This document shows positions 33,293 through 41,542 of a stretch of 64,000 nucleotides of DNA, in pieces. The stretch is taken from NCBI GenBank assembly GCA_964401385.1, contig CAYNYF010000001.1:1-64000 (forward strand). Reading direction: 5' to 3'. The translations under genes and the position numbers were made by a program. The notes beneath the pieces were generated by a model. The model was given only the letters and a program-made list of their open reading frames with translations, did not search any database and was not told the DNA's origin. Each line of letters begins with the position of its first letter. Within the stretch, counting starts at the first letter, position 1. This DNA comes from CAYNYF01 sp964401385 (GTDB lineage Bacteria > Planctomycetota > Phycisphaerae > SM23-33).

Positions 33293-34283
33293 GCCCGAAC
33301 GCCTTCAGCCCCACCAAGTCCTGCACGTCCAACAGCCCCACCGGGCGGCCGTCGCCGTCCACCACCGGCAGCTCGTCGATGCGGTACTGGTTCACGATCG
33401 CCAGGGCGTGGCTGACCGATTCCCCCACGCGGACGTACTTGGGGTCGCGATGCATGATCGAGCCGACGGGTTTATCCAGCACGTTGCCGGCGATGTCGGC
33501 AACCAGGCTGCGGCGGAAGTCGGCGTCGGTGATGATGCCGCTGAGCTTGCCGGAGGAGTCCACCAGCAGTACCGCTCCGGCCCGCCGCGGGATTTTCTCG
33601 GCCGCGATCAGCACCTCGCGGAGGCTCTCGTCCTCGCGGGCGACGGGCAGGCGCTCGTCCTTGCGGAAGCTCATGATCTGCTCCACGTGGACGAGCTGGC
33701 GGGCCAGCTCTCCGCCCGGGTGCGTGGCCGCAAAGTCCTCGGGCGAGATCTTTCGCATGTCCATCACCGTCAGGGCCAGGGCGTCGCCCAGGGCCAGCAT
33801 GCAACTGGTTGTGGCCGAGGGGGCCAGCCCCAGCGGGCAGACCTCGCTGACCTCCCCGTAGCACAGGGCCACGTCGGCGTAGCGGGCCAGGGGGCTGTCG
33901 GGCGAGGACGTGATCGCCACCAGGAACGCCCCCCGCGCCCGCAGGTGCACCACCAGCCGCAGGATCTCCTCGGTGGTTCCGCTGTTGGAGAGGATGACGG
34001 CGACGTCGCCGCGGCGGACGCGCCCGAGGTCGCCGTGGACGGCCTCCACGGGGTGGAGGAAACTGCTGGGGGTTCCGGTGGAGGCCAGCGTGGCCGAGAT
34101 CTTCTGGGCGATGATGCCGGGCTTGCCGATGCCGGTCAGGATGACCGTGCCGCCGCAGCGGTAGACGGCCTCGGCGGCGCGGGCGAACCGCTCGTCGATG
34201 CGCCCGGTCAGGGCGCCGATGTAGCTGGCCTCGTCGGAAAGGATCTTGCGGGCCAGTTCCAGATTCGGACGGGCGTGCTCCAT
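33279..34283 (-). CDS. kdsD: D-arabinose 5-phosphate isomerase (KdsD/KpsF)
   Basis: Converts ribulose-5-phosphate to arabinose-5-phosphate, the first committed precursor of KDO. The 334-residue protein has an SIS domain at about 35-170 (GIGKPGIIAQKISATLASTG, VILSNSGTTEEILR, the catalytic-region SATTSCMLALGDALA, and FAATHPGGELAR) followed by two CBS domains (VDSSGKLSGIITDADFRR, then VDGDGRPVGLLDVQD). The start is uncertain: ATG at 34283 fits the family; in-frame starts at 34313 and 34364 also exist and neither has a good ribosome binding site. First gene of the kdsD-kdsC-LptC-like unit. Confidence 0.92.
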   Translation of the reverse strand: MEHARPNLELARKILSDEASYIGALTGRIDERFARAAEAVYRCGGTVILTGIGKPGIIAQKISATLASTGTPSSFLHPVEAVHGDLGRVRRGDVAVILSNSGTTEEILRLVVHLRARGAFLVAITSSPDSPLARYADVALCYGEVSEVCPLGLAPSATTSCMLALGDALALTVMDMRKISPEDFAATHPGGELARQLVHVEQIMSFRKDERLPVAREDESLREVLIAAEKIPRRAGAVLLVDSSGKLSGIITDADFRRSLVADIAGNVLDKPVGSIMHRDPKYVRVGESVSHALAIVNQYRIDELPVVDGDGRPVGLLDVQDLVGLKAFGHGEE

Positions 34284-34407
34284 GTGCGCTCTTGAGCGGG
34301 ACCGGCGACCCATGCCCGCCGGCCGGGGCGGTTCCTTTGCCTGTTGCGGGTTACCCGAAGGCATTATGCTTGCCCCCCCCGCGGCCGGTCAAGTAATTAA
34401 GGCAGCC

Positions 34408-35148
34408 ATGCACTGGCAAATGATCTACGGGATCGGACTGATCGCCGTTCCGGTCCTGCTGAGCCTGACGCTGCACGAGTTCGGCCACGCGCGGATGGCG
34501 ATGGCCTTCGGGGATCCCACCGCCCGGCTGATGGGCCGGGTGACGCTGAACCCGCTGGCCCACCTGGATCCGCTGGGGACGCTGTGCTTTTTGTTCGGAC
34601 CGTTCGGCTGGGCCCGGCCCGTGCCGGTCGACCACAGCAGGCTCCACCCCTACCGCCTGGGGGACATCTGCGTCTCCCTGGCCGGGGTGGGCATGAACCT
34701 GCTGCTGTTGGGCTTGGCCACCGCTGCCTTGAACCTCATGGGTGCGGCTGGGCTCAGCCTCAGCCCCGCGGGCGGTTCGGAGCCCACGCCGGCCGGCATC
34801 ATCGTCTTCATGCTGTCGTTCCTGATGATCATCAACCTCTGCCTGGTCGTGTTCAACCTCCTCCCCTTCTACCCCCTCGACGGGCACCACGTCGTCCGCG
34901 AGCTGCTGCCGGCGCGGTACCGGGCGGGCTTCATGCAATTTCAGGTGCGCTTCGGCGGGCCGGTGCTGCTGGGACTGCTGGTGCTTCCGTGGCTGATCCA
35001 ACGCGCCACTCGGACCCAGGTTTTCAACCCCATTGGCGTGGTGTTGGGGGCCGTGATCGGTCTGGGCGTGGACGTACTGCTGGGCAGCGGGGCCGAAGGC
35101 TTGTTCCTGGACGCCTGGCGCCAATATGGGGCGTATCTGCCGTGGTAG
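34408..35148 (+). CDS. Site-2-protease-type membrane metalloprotease (M50)
   Basis: 246 residues, mostly hydrophobic, with five or six membrane segments. The zinc-binding HEFGH lies at residues 23-27 in the first helix and the third ligand in LLPFYPLDGHHV at about residue 158, matching the short, PDZ-less M50B group. GRVTLNPLAHLDPLGTL and FGWARPVPVD are further family marks. Such proteases cut substrates within the membrane; the substrate here is unknown. The ATG at 34408 has only a weak AAGG upstream. A TAATTA (34394-34399) eight bases upstream could be a -10 element of another short-leader transcript, but its -35 (TTGCCC, 18-base spacer) is weak. Confidence 0.88.
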   Translation: MHWQMIYGIGLIAVPVLLSLTLHEFGHARMAMAFGDPTARLMGRVTLNPLAHLDPLGTLCFLFGPFGWARPVPVDHSRLHPYRLGDICVSLAGVGMNLLLLGLATAALNLMGAAGLSLSPAGGSEPTPAGIIVFMLSFLMIINLCLVVFNLLPFYPLDGHHVVRELLPARYRAGFMQFQVRFGGPVLLGLLVLPWLIQRATRTQVFNPIGVVLGAVIGLGVDVLLGSGAEGLFLDAWRQYGAYLPW

Positions 35149-35186
35149 CGGCGAGCGGCGCCCGGGCCGGGGCTGTCGCTAGGGGC

Positions 35187-35215
35187 TTGACGCCCGGCGC
35201 TCGGAGGCGTAGAAT
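35187..35215 (+). promoter_or_regulatory. Sigma70-type promoter upstream of trpS
   Basis: TTGACG (35187-35192), 17-base spacer, TAGAAT (35210-35215), ten bases before an ATG at 35226. Five of six matches in each hexamer. Confidence 0.7.
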
Positions 35216-35225
35216 CCTCGGCAAG

Positions 35226-35291
35226 ATGAGCGGTCAGGCCCGGCATTTCGGTTTTCCTTTCGGCCGGGGCCGTGCCCTCCTGCGCTGGTGA
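35226..35291 (+). CDS. Possible Trp leader peptide of trpS (21 aa)
   Basis: ATG at 35226, stop TGA at 35289-35291; the last sense codon is TGG (35286-35288), the peptide ending RALLRW. The ATG lies ten bases after a strong -10 element, the same short-leader geometry as five other genes in the window. The peptide belongs to no family and has only one Trp, so a regulatory role in trpS expression is suggestive, not shown. It could also be a chance ORF within a 5' untranslated region. Confidence 0.35.
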   Translation: MSGQARHFGFPFGRGRALLRW

Positions 35292-35333
35292 AGCCGCCGC
35301 CCGGCGAACGGGAACTCCAAAGGCATCTTCGCC

Positions 35334-35359
35334 TTTTCAGCTTTGAGCTTTCAGCTTTG
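35334..35359 (-). repeat. Dispersed AAAGCTGAAAGCT repeat, copy 1
   Basis: Read on the minus strand it is CAAAGCTGAAAGCT followed by CAAAGCTGAAAA, nearly the same as the array at 51535-51591. It lies between the trpS promoter and trpS. Confidence 0.6.
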
Positions 35360-35469
35360 TCCTCCCCCTAACCCTTTGCCGAGCGCGCGAGTTTATCTTC
35401 TGGCCCGGCCGGTTGCGCCTGGCCGATATCCATGAATGAGCGAATTTCGCCAAAACGGAGACGCCAACC

Positions 35470-36444
35470 ATGAGATCGCTTTCAGGCATTCAGCCCTCCG
35501 GAAGGCTTCACCTGGGCAACTACTTCGGCGCCCTGAAGCAGTTCCGGATATTGCAGGACGAAGGCCACGAATGCTTCTACTTCATCGCCAACTACCACGC
35601 CCTGACCAGCATCCAGGACAAGAAGGAGCTGGAAGAGGTCACTCTGCACGTGGCGACGGCCTATCTGGCGCTGGGAATCGACCCCGAAAGGAGCGTTTTC
35701 TTCACCCAGTCCGACGTGCCGCAGGTGACGGAGCTGTGCTGGATTCTCAACACCGTCTGCCCGGTCAGCCTGATGGAGAAGGCCACCAGCTACAAGGACA
35801 AGGTCGCCCGCGGCCTGCCGGCTAGCATGGGGCTGTTCGACTATCCGGTGCTCCAGGCGGCGGACATCGTCATCTACGACTCCAACATCGTTCCCGTCGG
35901 GGCCGACCAGAAGCAGCACGTGGAGATGACGCGCGACTTGGCCATCAAGTTCAACATGACCTACGGCGACGTGCTGGTCGTGCCCGACGCCCACATCGTG
36001 CCGGAGGTCGCCGTCGTGCCCGGCATCGACGGGCAGAAGATGTCCAAGAGCTACGGCAACGACATCGAGATCTTCCAGAGCGAGAAGGCCACGCAGAAGC
36101 GCTGCCTCCAGATCGTCACGGACTCCACCCCGCTGGCGGAGCCCAAGGACCCCGACAAGTGTAACGTCTTTGCCCTGCTGCGGCTGCTGGCCGAGCCGGA
36201 GGAGCTGGCGGAGATCGAGAAGAACTATCGCGCCGGCGGCTACGGCTACGGGCAGGCGAAGAAGCGCCTGGCCGAGCGGATCAACGCCCAGTTCGCCCCC
36301 GCCCGTCAGCGCTACGCCGAGCTGGAGGCCGACCCCGACCGCGTCCGCGACATCCTCCGCGAGGGCGGACGGAAGGCCCGCGAAGTCGCCGAAGCCACCA
36401 TGGAGAGGGTCCGAGCCGCCGCGGGCGTCGTAACCCATCGCTAG
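35470..36444 (+). CDS. trpS: Tryptophanyl-tRNA synthetase
   Basis: Charges tRNA-Trp. The 324-residue class Ic synthetase has GIQPSGRLHLGNYFGAL (HLGN at residues 14-17 as the HIGH equivalent), an ATP/Trp pocket region with YPVLQAADIVIYDSNIVPVG and DQKQHVEMTRDLA, and KMSKSYGN near residue 190. Length is normal for bacterial TrpRS. GGAG lies ten bases before the ATG. A 13-codon mini-ORF overlaps its start codon, which may couple translation. It is preceded by a promoter, a leader ORF ending in Trp, and potential alternative stems. Confidence 0.96.
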   Translation: MRSLSGIQPSGRLHLGNYFGALKQFRILQDEGHECFYFIANYHALTSIQDKKELEEVTLHVATAYLALGIDPERSVFFTQSDVPQVTELCWILNTVCPVSLMEKATSYKDKVARGLPASMGLFDYPVLQAADIVIYDSNIVPVGADQKQHVEMTRDLAIKFNMTYGDVLVVPDAHIVPEVAVVPGIDGQKMSKSYGNDIEIFQSEKATQKRCLQIVTDSTPLAEPKDPDKCNVFALLRLLAEPEELAEIEKNYRAGGYGYGQAKKRLAERINAQFAPARQRYAELEADPDRVRDILREGGRKAREVAEATMERVRAAAGVVTHR

Positions 36445-36448
36445 GCTG

Positions 36449-36464
36449 CGCTTGCGGCTTCGCA
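36449..36464 (+). repeat. REP-like palindrome, left of the transposase gene
   Basis: CGCTTGCGGCTTCGCA: a TGCG-GCTT-CGCA hairpin with a CGCT tetranucleotide. It is the exact reverse complement of the copy at 37084-37099, forming 16-bp inverted repeats around the gene. Confidence 0.75.
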
Positions 36465-36471
36465 AAACACA

Positions 36472-37077
36472 ATGAAGCGCCCCTACCGCAACATCGTGGT
36501 CGCCTACCACCTCATCTGGACCGCCTACGGGTGGTGGCTGCCGAACGATCCCCGCGGCAGCACCTCCAGAGCGATCGCCACGGACCTCATCGCCGGACTC
36601 GGCGACCTGCACTACGGCAGGAAACGGATTCAACCCGCCGGCTGGGTCATCCGCGATTTCTACGACCGCGCAAAGGACGTGTTGAAGTTCGAGCTGCTGA
36701 CGTTCACGCCTGGGCAGATCCGGATCATCGCGGAGAGCTTCGCGAACCTCACCAACGGACATCCTTACACGTGCTACGCCTGCGCGATCCTGCCGGACCA
36801 CGTGCACGTGGTCATTCGAAAGCACAAGCGAACCGCCGAGCAAATGATCCAGGACTTGCAGGACGTCGCCCGGATCCGGTTGCAGAAAACAGGTCAACGC
36901 CCCGGTCATCCCGTCTGGGGTGGGCCCGGATGGAAGGTGTTTCTGTTCAACCCCGACGAGGTTCGCAGGACGATCAAGTACGTCAAGGACAACCCTATGA
37001 AGATGCGGCTGCCGCGGCAGGACTGGGATCTCGTCCAGGAGTATGACGGGTGGCCCTTGCACAAGAAGAGAACGTGA
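36472..37077 (+). CDS. REP-associated tyrosine transposase (RAYT, IS200-like)
   Basis: A 201-residue Y1/HUH nuclease of the TnpA-REP family. The HUH motif is CAILPDHVHVVI (His at about 110 and 112) and the catalytic tyrosine lies in RTIKYVKDNPM near residue 170. RAYTs nick and join single-stranded DNA at REP hairpins and are usually single-copy, vertically inherited genes rather than active insertion sequences. Here the gene is bracketed by identical inverted 16-bp REP-like palindromes 7 bases before the ATG and 6 bases after the stop. It sits between trpS and a sulfatase gene, in the same direction. All catalytic residues appear intact. Confidence 0.85.
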   Translation: MKRPYRNIVVAYHLIWTAYGWWLPNDPRGSTSRAIATDLIAGLGDLHYGRKRIQPAGWVIRDFYDRAKDVLKFELLTFTPGQIRIIAESFANLTNGHPYTCYACAILPDHVHVVIRKHKRTAEQMIQDLQDVARIRLQKTGQRPGHPVWGGPGWKVFLFNPDEVRRTIKYVKDNPMKMRLPRQDWDLVQEYDGWPLHKKRT

Positions 37078-37083
37078 CGCTCC

Positions 37084-37099
37084 TGCGAAGCCGCAAGCG
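37084..37099 (-). repeat. REP-like palindrome, right of the transposase gene
   Basis: TGCGAAGCCGCAAGCG: a TGCG-AAGC-CGCA hairpin followed by AGCG, in inverse orientation to 36449-36464. Confidence 0.75.
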
Positions 37100-37111
37100 T
37101 GAGGAGAGGCC

Positions 37112-38569
37112 ATGGGACAAACCGAACGCGCGAACATCCTGATCTTCATGACCGACCACCAGCGGGGCGACACGGTGCTGCCGGAGCACCCGTGCGTCAC
37201 GCCCAACCTGACGGTCTTCGCCCGCGAGGGGCTGACCTTCAGCAACGCGTTCTGTCCGTCGCCGCACTGCTGCCCGGCGCGGGCGACGTTTCACAGCGGC
37301 CTGTACCCCTCGCGCCACGGCGTCTGGAACAACATCTGCAACGATCAGGCGCTCTCGCGCGGGCTCAAGCCGGGCGTGAAGCTCTTCAGCGAGGACCTGA
37401 CCGAGGCGGGCTACCGGCTGATCTGGTCGGGCAAGTGGCACGTCAGCGTGGACCAGACGCCGGCCGACCGCGGCTGGGAGGAGCGATTCGTCAGCGCCGC
37501 GACCGGCGCCCGGCACGGGCCGACGTGGGATCAGTACCGCCAAATCGCCTCCCGGCCGGAGCCGACCCGCCGCGGCGAGGGCGAAATCCTCCGCCCCGGC
37601 TACGGCACGTACCGCCTGTACGGCTCGGCCGGGGAAAACGCCAATGCCCACGACGAACGGGCCGTCACCGAGGGCGTCCGAGCCCTGCACGAGCTGGCCG
37701 GGGCAAAGACGCCCTGGGCCATCTTCGTCGGGGTCATCGGGCCGCACGATCCCTACGTCGTGCCCCAGGAGTTCCTCGACTGCTACGACCTGGACAAGGT
37801 GCCGCTGCCGGCCAGCTACGAAGACGCGCTCGCCGACAAGCCCCGTATCTATAAGCGGATGCGCGACATGCGCTATGGCCAGCTTTCCGAGCGGGAGGTC
37901 CGCGAAGGCATCCGGCACTTCTGGGCGTACTGCTCGTACCTGGACGAGCTTTTCGGGAGGCTGCTGGCGGCCCTGGAGGACAGCGCCCAGGCCGACGACA
38001 CGCTCGTCCTGTATTGCAGCGACCACGGGGACTACTGCGGCGACCACGGTCTGTTCGCCAAGGGCATTCCCTGCTTCCGCGGGGCCTACAACGTGCCGGC
38101 GGTGGTCCGCTGGCCGGCGGGGCTGGTCAACCCCGGCCGGCGGGTGGACGAGCTGGTCTCGCTGGCCGACTTCGCCCCCACGTTCATCGAGCTGGCCGGG
38201 CGGCGGGTAGACCGCGAGCTGACCGGGGCCAGCCTGGTGCCCTTCCTCCGCGACCAGGCCCCCCCCGACTGGCGCGACGAGATCCACACGCAGTGCAACG
38301 GCGTGGAGCTGTATTACACCCAGCGGTCGGTGACGACCGCCACGCACAAGTACGTCTTCAACGGCTTCGACCTGGACGAGCTGTACGATTTGCGGGCCGA
38401 CCCCCACGAGATGCACAACCTCGCCGACGATCCCGCCTGCGAGCCGGTCAAGCGCGAGCTGGTCGGGCGGATGTGGCGGTTCGCCCTGCGCGAGCAGGAC
38501 GCGGCCATCAACAACTATATCACCGTCGGCCTGGCCCCCTACGGCCCGGGCGAGGCGTTCCGCCAATAG
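37112..38569 (+). CDS. Sulfatase (type I, formylglycine-dependent)
   Basis: 485 residues of the alkaline-phosphatase-fold sulfatase family. The N-terminal metal-binding segment is ILIFMTDHQRGD; the active-site motif CCPARATFHSGLYPSRHG fits C-x-P-x-R, so the first Cys should become formylglycine. Later ligands include GVIGPHDPY and YCSDHGDYCGDHGLFAKG. The C-terminal part (DLDELYDLRADPHEMHNL) is typical. No signal peptide is evident, so the enzyme may be cytoplasmic, acting on imported sulfated sugars or choline-sulfate-like esters; substrate unknown. GAGGAG precedes the ATG. The sulfatase-activating FGE gene is not in the window. Confidence 0.9.
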   Translation: MGQTERANILIFMTDHQRGDTVLPEHPCVTPNLTVFAREGLTFSNAFCPSPHCCPARATFHSGLYPSRHGVWNNICNDQALSRGLKPGVKLFSEDLTEAGYRLIWSGKWHVSVDQTPADRGWEERFVSAATGARHGPTWDQYRQIASRPEPTRRGEGEILRPGYGTYRLYGSAGENANAHDERAVTEGVRALHELAGAKTPWAIFVGVIGPHDPYVVPQEFLDCYDLDKVPLPASYEDALADKPRIYKRMRDMRYGQLSEREVREGIRHFWAYCSYLDELFGRLLAALEDSAQADDTLVLYCSDHGDYCGDHGLFAKGIPCFRGAYNVPAVVRWPAGLVNPGRRVDELVSLADFAPTFIELAGRRVDRELTGASLVPFLRDQAPPDWRDEIHTQCNGVELYYTQRSVTTATHKYVFNGFDLDELYDLRADPHEMHNLADDPACEPVKRELVGRMWRFALREQDAAINNYITVGLAPYGPGEAFRQ

Positions 38570-38586
38570 GCGCCGGGCGTATGCGG

Positions 38587-38616
38587 TTGACAGGCCGGGC
38601 GGTTAGCTGCTTAACT
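38587..38616 (+). promoter_or_regulatory. Possible promoter of scpA
   Basis: A perfect TTGACA (38587-38592), 18-base spacer and TTAACT (38611-38616), 20 bases before the scpA ATG. The -10 is poor. Confidence 0.35.
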
Positions 38617-38636
38617 GGTTCGGCGGCTGAGACGAA

Positions 38637-39482
38637 ATGACCGACTACCGCGTCAAACTGGACATCTACAACGGCCCGCTGGATCTGCTGCTGTACCTGA
38701 TCCGGCGGGAGGAAGTCGACATCCACGACATCCCCATCGCCGCCATCACCGGGCAGTACTGCGCCTACGTGGACACGCTGAAGCTCATCGACCCGGACGT
38801 GGCCGGCGATTTCCTGGTCGTAGCGGCCACGCTGATGGAGATCAAAACGCGCATGCTGCTGCCCCGCCCGGAAGGCGAGGAGGAGGGCGAGGCGTTCGAC
38901 CCGCGGTCCGAGCTGGTGCGGCAATTGCTGGAGTACAAGGCCTTCAAGGACGCCGCCGGCGACCTCCGCGGGGCCGCGGCCGAGCAGTCGCTCCGATTTC
39001 CGCGCCGCCCGGCGGAGCTGGTCGTCGCCGACGACGCCAAGGACCTGGAGGACGTGCAGATCTGGGACCTGGTGGAGGCCTTCAGCGCCCTGATGACGGC
39101 CATCGGCCGGGGGGCCGACCGCGAACACGAGATCGTCTACGATGACACGCCGCTGGAGCTGCACATCGTCGACATCCTCGACCGCCTCCGGCGCGACGGC
39201 AATCTCACCTTCCGGGAGATCTTCACCGGCCGGACCCGGCGCACCGAGATGGTGGGGCTGCTGCTGGCGCTGCTGGAGCTGGTGCGGCGGCGGAGCGTGT
39301 ACGTCGAGCAGAGCCGCGCCTTTGGCGAGATCTACGTCTTCCTGAACCCGGAGGCCCCTCCGCCGGGGCAGTTCGCTGAGCCGCGGCCGACGGACGAGCA
39401 GGCGGACAAGCCCGCCGAGGACCTGGGGAAATACGAGCCAAGCGATGAACGTCGAAGCCAGGCTAAAGGCGATGGGGATTGA
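38637..39482 (+). CDS. scpA: Segregation and condensation protein A
   Basis: Kleisin subunit of the SMC-ScpAB condensin that compacts and segregates chromosomes. The 281-residue protein opens with YRVKLDIYNGPLDLLLYLIRREEVDIHDIPIA, the family's N-terminal SMC-neck-binding domain, continues with VVAATLMEIKTRMLLPRP, and ends in a winged-helix domain (NLTFREIFTGRTRRTEMVGL). An acidic tail follows. The downstream ridA gene overlaps the end by 38 bases. ScpB and SMC are not in the window. Confidence 0.93.
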   Translation: MTDYRVKLDIYNGPLDLLLYLIRREEVDIHDIPIAAITGQYCAYVDTLKLIDPDVAGDFLVVAATLMEIKTRMLLPRPEGEEEGEAFDPRSELVRQLLEYKAFKDAAGDLRGAAAEQSLRFPRRPAELVVADDAKDLEDVQIWDLVEAFSALMTAIGRGADREHEIVYDDTPLELHIVDILDRLRRDGNLTFREIFTGRTRRTEMVGLLLALLELVRRRSVYVEQSRAFGEIYVFLNPEAPPPGQFAEPRPTDEQADKPAEDLGKYEPSDERRSQAKGDGD

Positions 39483-39906
39483 GCTGCCGGCGGCGGCGGC
39501 GCCGGTCGGGGCGTACGTGCCGGCCGTGCGTGCCGGCGACCTGATCTTCACGGCCGGGCAACTGCCCATGATGGACGGCAAGCTCCTGACCGCCGGCAAG
39601 GTTCCCACGGACGTGCCGCTGGACGCCGCCCAGGCGGCCGCGCGGCAGGCGTGCCTGAACGCACTGGCGGCCGTGCGGGCGGAAGTTGGCTCGCTGGATG
39701 CCGTCGCCCGCGTCGTCCGGCTGAACGTCTTCGTCAACTCCGCCCCCGGCTTCACCGAACAGGCAAAGGTCGCTAACGGCGCCAGCGAACTCCTGGCCGA
39801 AATCTTCGGCGCCGCGGGTAAGCACACCCGCTGCGCCATCGGCGCCGCCGAGCTGCCGCTCAACGCGCCCGTGGAGCTGGACCTAATCGTGTGGACGGAG
39901 AACTAG
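39445..39906 (+). CDS. RidA/YjgF-family protein
   Basis: 153 residues of the Rid (YjgF/YER057c) family, small trimeric enzymes that hydrolyse reactive enamine/imine intermediates. Motifs are VRAGDLIFTAGQLPM, AARQACLNALAAVRAEVG and VELDLIVW at the C-terminus. The length and the KHTRCAIGAAELPLNAPVE segment place it with the longer Atu1372-like subgroup rather than archetypal RidA, in which the arginine before the final strand is in a different context. It overlaps scpA by 38 bases in another frame, implying co-translation. Confidence 0.88.
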   Translation: MNVEARLKAMGIELPAAAAPVGAYVPAVRAGDLIFTAGQLPMMDGKLLTAGKVPTDVPLDAAQAAARQACLNALAAVRAEVGSLDAVARVVRLNVFVNSAPGFTEQAKVANGASELLAEIFGAAGKHTRCAIGAAELPLNAPVELDLIVWTEN

Positions 39907-39932
39907 ATTAGGATCGGGACAGGGACACAGAC

Positions 39933-41525
39933 ATGCTAAGCAAGGGGAAATGGGGAGTTCTGATCGTCCTCGTGGCGATCGGCGCCGCGGTGTTGGGTTA
40001 CTTCCTGTTTCGCGCGCGTCGGGTGAGCCAGGCCGGACCGATCGCCTCCCGTGACACCACCTATCTTGTTGAGCCGGTACAGGCCGACGGCACGATCGAC
40101 TACGTAGCAGCGCTGAACGCCCAGTACGGCAAGGGCGTCACGCCCGAGAACAATGCCGCCGTCCCCCTGGTTCAGGCCCTCGGCAGCCGGTTCTATCCGG
40201 TCAAGGCATCTGAGATCCGTCGACTCCTGGCCGCGGACCCCCTGCCGGAAGATACCCAGTTCTTCATCCCCTTGGACGTCTTCGTGAGACGCAGGCAAGC
40301 CGAAGGGACACCCGCCACTACGTCAGCCGAATCAACGGCAGCCGGCGCGAAGAGCCGGTGGCCAAGGCGCGTTTCGGCTGGGGACCCCTTGGAGGAGGCC
40401 CAGGACCGGGAGCGGGGCAACTTCGCCAAGGCGATAGAAAAGCCCTGGAAGGCCCGGGACTACCCGGTCCTGGCCGCATGGCTGGAGGCGAACAAGGAAC
40501 CGCTGGCTCTCGCGACCGCGGCCTCGCTGCGCCCCCGTTATTACGTTCCTCTTGTGCCCACCCAGCAGCCGAGTCGGCTTCAGACCGCCATCGCGCCGGA
40601 GTTAGCCTGCCTCCGGCATCTGGCAAAGGCGATCCTCGCGCGTGCCATGCTCCGCTACGGATCAGGCGACCTGGATGGGAGCTGGGCGGATGCGATGGCC
40701 GCAGCGCGACTGGCCCGGCTCGTGGGGCAATCTCCCCGCCTCTTTGAAAGGCTCCTCGCGGCGTTCATCGCCGTGAAGGCCCTGACCGTCTGTGACAGAT
40801 TCATCCGTGGCGACGCCCTCGACTCTGCCCGGGCAAATGCGTGCCTGGCCGACCTGAAAGCCCTCCGCCCTGTCCCGCACTTGGTCGAAACGATCGACCG
40901 AGACGCGAGGTTCTTATGCTTGGACGGAATCTTTTGCGCATTTGATTCGGCGCGCAGAAAGTCAGCGCAAGGGCGCCCACTGGAACCTTACCTCGATTGC
41001 CCCCCAACGTCCGTGGGGGAATTGAATGTCGGCCAGATCCTTCGGAGGACCAACCGGCATTTCGACAGGCGGGTTGACGTCCTCAGCAGACCCACCTTTG
41101 CCGAGAGGAAAGAAGCGTCTTCGGCTCTGAGGGACGAGTTCGAAGCATGGTTCGCAGAGACGCGCGGGAAGACGCCTCGTTCAGCAACAGAAGCCATAGG
41201 TAACTTGGTCTTTACCATTGTGGCAGTGGACCTCGGACCTACGGCCGAATGCTTCGAAGCCGACATGATGCGCATACAGCTTGCCACGATCGCCATGGGT
41301 CTGGCCGCCTACAGGGCCGACCACGGAGACTACCCGGCCGAGCTGTCGGCGCTGAGTCCGGTATACTTCAGGAGCGTTCCAGACGACCTCTTCACCGACA
41401 AGCCGCTTCGCTACCGCCGGGCCGGGAAGGGATATCTGCTGTACAGCGTCGGGGCGAACATGACAGACGACGGCGGGGAGAGCGACGGCAAGAACAACGA
41501 CGACGTTGCCGTCAAGATAGAGTGA
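39933..41525 (+). CDS. Membrane-anchored protein of unknown function
   Basis: 530 residues with one N-terminal membrane segment (about 7-26, WGVLIVLVAIGAAVLGYFLF). The body is largely helical. YVAALNAQYGKGVTPENNAAVPLVQALG (first 20 residues: YVAALNAQYGKGVTPENNAA) is a motif I associate with planctomycete proteins of no known function. The C-terminus (AAYRADHGDYPAELSALSP, then YLLYSVGANMTDDGG) resembles the C-terminal part of type II secretion pseudopilins (GspG-like), although the pseudopilin N-terminus is missing. AGGGA precedes the ATG. It follows ridA by 26 bases and is convergent with the next gene. Confidence 0.6.
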   Translation: MLSKGKWGVLIVLVAIGAAVLGYFLFRARRVSQAGPIASRDTTYLVEPVQADGTIDYVAALNAQYGKGVTPENNAAVPLVQALGSRFYPVKASEIRRLLAADPLPEDTQFFIPLDVFVRRRQAEGTPATTSAESTAAGAKSRWPRRVSAGDPLEEAQDRERGNFAKAIEKPWKARDYPVLAAWLEANKEPLALATAASLRPRYYVPLVPTQQPSRLQTAIAPELACLRHLAKAILARAMLRYGSGDLDGSWADAMAAARLARLVGQSPRLFERLLAAFIAVKALTVCDRFIRGDALDSARANACLADLKALRPVPHLVETIDRDARFLCLDGIFCAFDSARRKSAQGRPLEPYLDCPPTSVGELNVGQILRRTNRHFDRRVDVLSRPTFAERKEASSALRDEFEAWFAETRGKTPRSATEAIGNLVFTIVAVDLGPTAECFEADMMRIQLATIAMGLAAYRADHGDYPAELSALSPVYFRSVPDDLFTDKPLRYRRAGKGYLLYSVGANMTDDGGESDGKNNDDVAVKIE

Positions 41526-41542
41526 GGTTCCCTTGTCCGGGC

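Larger units (their letters stand above)
35149..35469 (+). other. Leader region upstream of trpS
   Basis: This 321-base gap holds a good promoter (35187-35215), a 21-codon ORF ending in Trp-stop (35226-35291), two alternative small stems (GGCGAA 35303-35308 with TTCGCC 35328-35333; AAAGGC 35319-35324 with GCCTTT 35331-35336) followed by TTTT, a dispersed CAGCTTT repeat (35334-35359), and a 13-codon mini-ORF (35432-35473) whose stop overlaps the trpS start as ATGA. Confidence 0.55.
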
